Origin: JACTOJ01 sp032335695
GTDB lineage: Bacteria; Bacillota; Clostridia; Clostridiales; Clostridiaceae
NCBI RefSeq assembly: GCF_032335695.1
Contig: NZ_JACTOJ010000039.1
Location: forward strand, 1-24,731
Length of the DNA stretch: 24,731 bases
Reading direction: 5' to 3'
Positions 23,220 through 24,731 of the stretch are shown piece by piece (within the stretch, counting starts at the first letter, position 1; each line of letters starts with the position of its first letter). A program made the translations under genes and the position numbers. The notes under the pieces are model-generated. The model searched no databases. It had not been told where the DNA came from and worked only from the letters and a program-made list of their open reading frames with translations.

Positions 23220-24731
23220 TTACTTTTTACTTTTAACCAAATATAAACCTAATGCAATTAATGAAAGACCTGATTCTACAGGGACACTTAATGGTATTCC
23301 TCCAGTTTGGGGTAATACGCTTCCTTTAAATCCATTGTTGGTGTTGGTTGTTGGCTGTTTTACATCGGCAGCAGTTAATTTCACAGGAGAAGTTTGATCA
23401 GCTTTAATAGTAAAAGTAATAGGGGTTGAATCTAAAACATAACCATCAGGCGCCTTAGTTTCAACAAAGCTATAATCACCTAGAGCTAAGCCATACACAG
23501 AAATCTTCCCATTCTGGTCAGTAGTGTAGGTTCCGATTACTTTATTTTGACTATCTAACAAGTTAAATTCAGCACCTTTTAAGGCAGCCCCAGAATCTTT
23601 GTCTGTCTTTGTTAGCTCAACAGCGCCGGTTTGTTTTGTATTAGAAGCACTTAATGACAAAGGATAATCCTGATTAGCTTTAATAGTAAATGTAATAGGG
23701 GTTGAATCTAAAACATAACCATCAGGAGCTTTAGTTTCAACAAAGCTATAATCGCCTAGAGCTAAGCCATACACAGAAATCTTCCCATTCTGGTCAGTAG
23801 TGTAGGTTCCGATTACTTTATTTTGACTATCCAGCAGATTAAATTCAGCGCCTTTCAGTACAGCTCCAGAATCCTTGTCTGTCTTTGTTAGCTCCACGGC
23901 ACCAGTTTGTTTTGCGTTAGTAGCAGTTAATGACAAAGGATAATCCTGATCAGCTTTAATAGTAAATTTAATAGGAGTAGTATCCAATACATATCCATCA
24001 GGAGCCTTAGTTTCAACAAAGCTATAATCACCTAGAGTTAAGGCAGACACAGAAATCTTACCATTCTGGTCAGTAGTGTAGGTTCCGATTACTTTATTTT
24101 GACTATCCAGCAGGTTAAATTCAGCGCCTTTTAAGACAGCCCCAGAATCTTTGTCTGTCTTTGTTAGCTCAACAGCACCGGTCTGTTTTGTGTTAGTAGC
24201 AGTTAATTTCAAAGGAGAAGTCAGCCCCGCTTTAATAGTAAATTTAATAGGAGTTGAATCTAAAACATAACCATCAGGAGCTTTAGTTTCAACAAAGCTA
24301 TAATCACCTAGAGTTAAGGCAGACACAGAAATCTTACCATTCTGGTCAGTAGTGTAGGTTCCGATTACTTTATTTTGACTATCCAGCAGGTTAAATTCAG
24401 CGCCTTTTAAGACAGCCCCAGAATCCCTGTCTGTTTTTGTTAGCTCAACAGCACCGGTTTGTTTTGTATTAGAAGCACTTAATGACAAAGGATAATCCTG
24501 ATTAGCTTTAATAGTAAACTTAATAGGAGTAGTATCCAATACATAACCATCAGGCGCCTTAGTTTCAACAAAGCTATAATCACCTAGAGCTAATCCAGAC
24601 ACAGAAATCTTACCATTATCGTCAGTAGTGTAGGTTCCGATTACTTTATTTTGACTATCCAGCAGGTTAAATTCAGCGCCTTTTAAGACAGCCCCAGAAT
24701 CTTTGTCTGTCTTTGTTAGCTCAACAGCACC
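23220..24731 (-). CDS. LPXTG-anchored surface protein with SpaA/CnaB repeats (5' end outside window)
   Basis: The frame stays open to the right edge, so the N-terminus is missing; 503 residues are visible. They comprise five 92-residue repeats. Each reads GAVELTKTDKDSGAVLKGAE, FNLLDSQNKVIGTYTT, a short variable turn, DYSFVETKAPDGYVLD and a closing strand. This is the SpaA/CnaB prealbumin-like domain of Gram-positive pilins and adhesins, in which Lys (in ELTKTD) and an Asn at the domain end can form an isopeptide bond aided by the Glu of VETKAP. The C-terminus is a sortase signal: LPQTGG, a hydrophobic segment (GLSLIALGLYLV) and the basic tail KSKK. The protein is therefore covalently attached to peptidoglycan, probably as an extended stalk. 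The GTG near 24602 is internal. Confidence 0.92.
   Translation of the reverse strand, partial: GAVELTKTDKDSGAVLKGAEFNLLDSQNKVIGTYTTDDNGKISVSGLALGDYSFVETKAPDGYVLDTTPIKFTIKANQDYPLSLSASNTKQTGAVELTKTDRDSGAVLKGAEFNLLDSQNKVIGTYTTDQNGKISVSALTLGDYSFVETKAPDGYVLDSTPIKFTIKAGLTSPLKLTATNTKQTGAVELTKTDKDSGAVLKGAEFNLLDSQNKVIGTYTTDQNGKISVSALTLGDYSFVETKAPDGYVLDTTPIKFTIKADQDYPLSLTATNAKQTGAVELTKTDKDSGAVLKGAEFNLLDSQNKVIGTYTTDQNGKISVYGLALGDYSFVETKAPDGYVLDSTPITFTIKANQDYPLSLSASNTKQTGAVELTKTDKDSGAALKGAEFNLLDSQNKVIGTYTTDQNGKISVYGLALGDYSFVETKAPDGYVLDSTPITFTIKADQTSPVKLTAADVKQPTTNTNNGFKGSVLPQTGGIPLSVPVESGLSLIALGLYLVKSKK
23352..24731 (-). repeat. Five tandem 276-base repeats inside the surface protein gene
   Basis: Unit boundaries recur exactly every 276 bases (the CAACAGCACC-type motif at 24722, 24446, 24170, 23894 and 23618). 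DNA identity between units is very high, while the last 15 or so residues of each unit vary in a mix-and-match way. More copies may lie beyond the edge. Confidence 0.9.

Noticed and set aside
23352..24731. CRISPR-like or satellite array
   Set aside because: The 276-base units are in-frame protein repeats with no short repeats or spacers.

Overview
The window looks like a chromosomal segment of an anaerobic, low-GC Firmicute close to Clostridium. It is AT-rich, has strong GGAGG-type ribosome binding sites, carries an LPXTG-anchored surface protein, extracellular and intracellular hemicellulases, Clostridium-type flavoenzymes, a group II intron scar, and what reads as a cyclic-di-GMP-I riboswitch. 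The species cannot be named from the sequence alone.

Layout. 1-563: a structured non-coding stretch and the 3' remnant of a flavodoxin-type reductase gene. 564-3669: a DHA2-type drug exporter, an aldo/keto reductase with C-terminal 4Fe-4S motifs, and a MerR regulator, all on the + strand. 3674-3880: remains of an IS66 transposase gene. 4032-5260: a flavin reductase-like protein and a nitroreductase. 5444-7623: a broken lon protease gene. 8219-8893: a strong promoter, the putative c-di-GMP-I aptamer, and a small Cys-rich protein with a CFI-box-like motif. 9064-9975: an unidentified protein with toroid-like (prenyltransferase/squalene cyclase style) repeats. 10080-10471: remnants of a GNAT acetyltransferase and a large serine recombinase.

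10604-15032 holds two parallel cassettes, each a TetR-family regulator divergent from a nitronate monooxygenase-like flavoprotein. An NAD(P)H-dependent flavodoxin-like reductase follows the first. Both divergent gaps contain palindromes that are good operator candidates. 15058-16981 is a gene graveyard: the first codons of a third nitronate monooxygenase copy, the tail of a group II intron (maturase C-terminus plus domains V/VI), a RelE/Gp49-like toxin tail, an apparently intact Phd antitoxin, an internally deleted Doc toxin and a truncated DUF2200 gene.

17263-18639 is a MATE exporter. 18806-20362 (-) is a secreted GH26 mannanase with an N-terminal CBM35-like module, divergent from an intracellular GH43 glycosidase (20660-22156). 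Then come a SAM-dependent methyltransferase (22318-22971, -) and the C-terminal part of a cell-wall-anchored SpaA/CnaB-repeat adhesin (23220 to the right edge, -), which runs out of the window.

How the genes fit together: the left two thirds is rich in small flavin- and nicotinamide-dependent redox enzymes, each with its own one-component regulator, plus exporters. This suggests detoxification of electrophiles, nitro compounds or quinones (inference). The same region is full of small deletions, in-frame stops and transposon or intron scars, so it appears to be a decaying accessory region. The right third is hemicellulose use and surface attachment.
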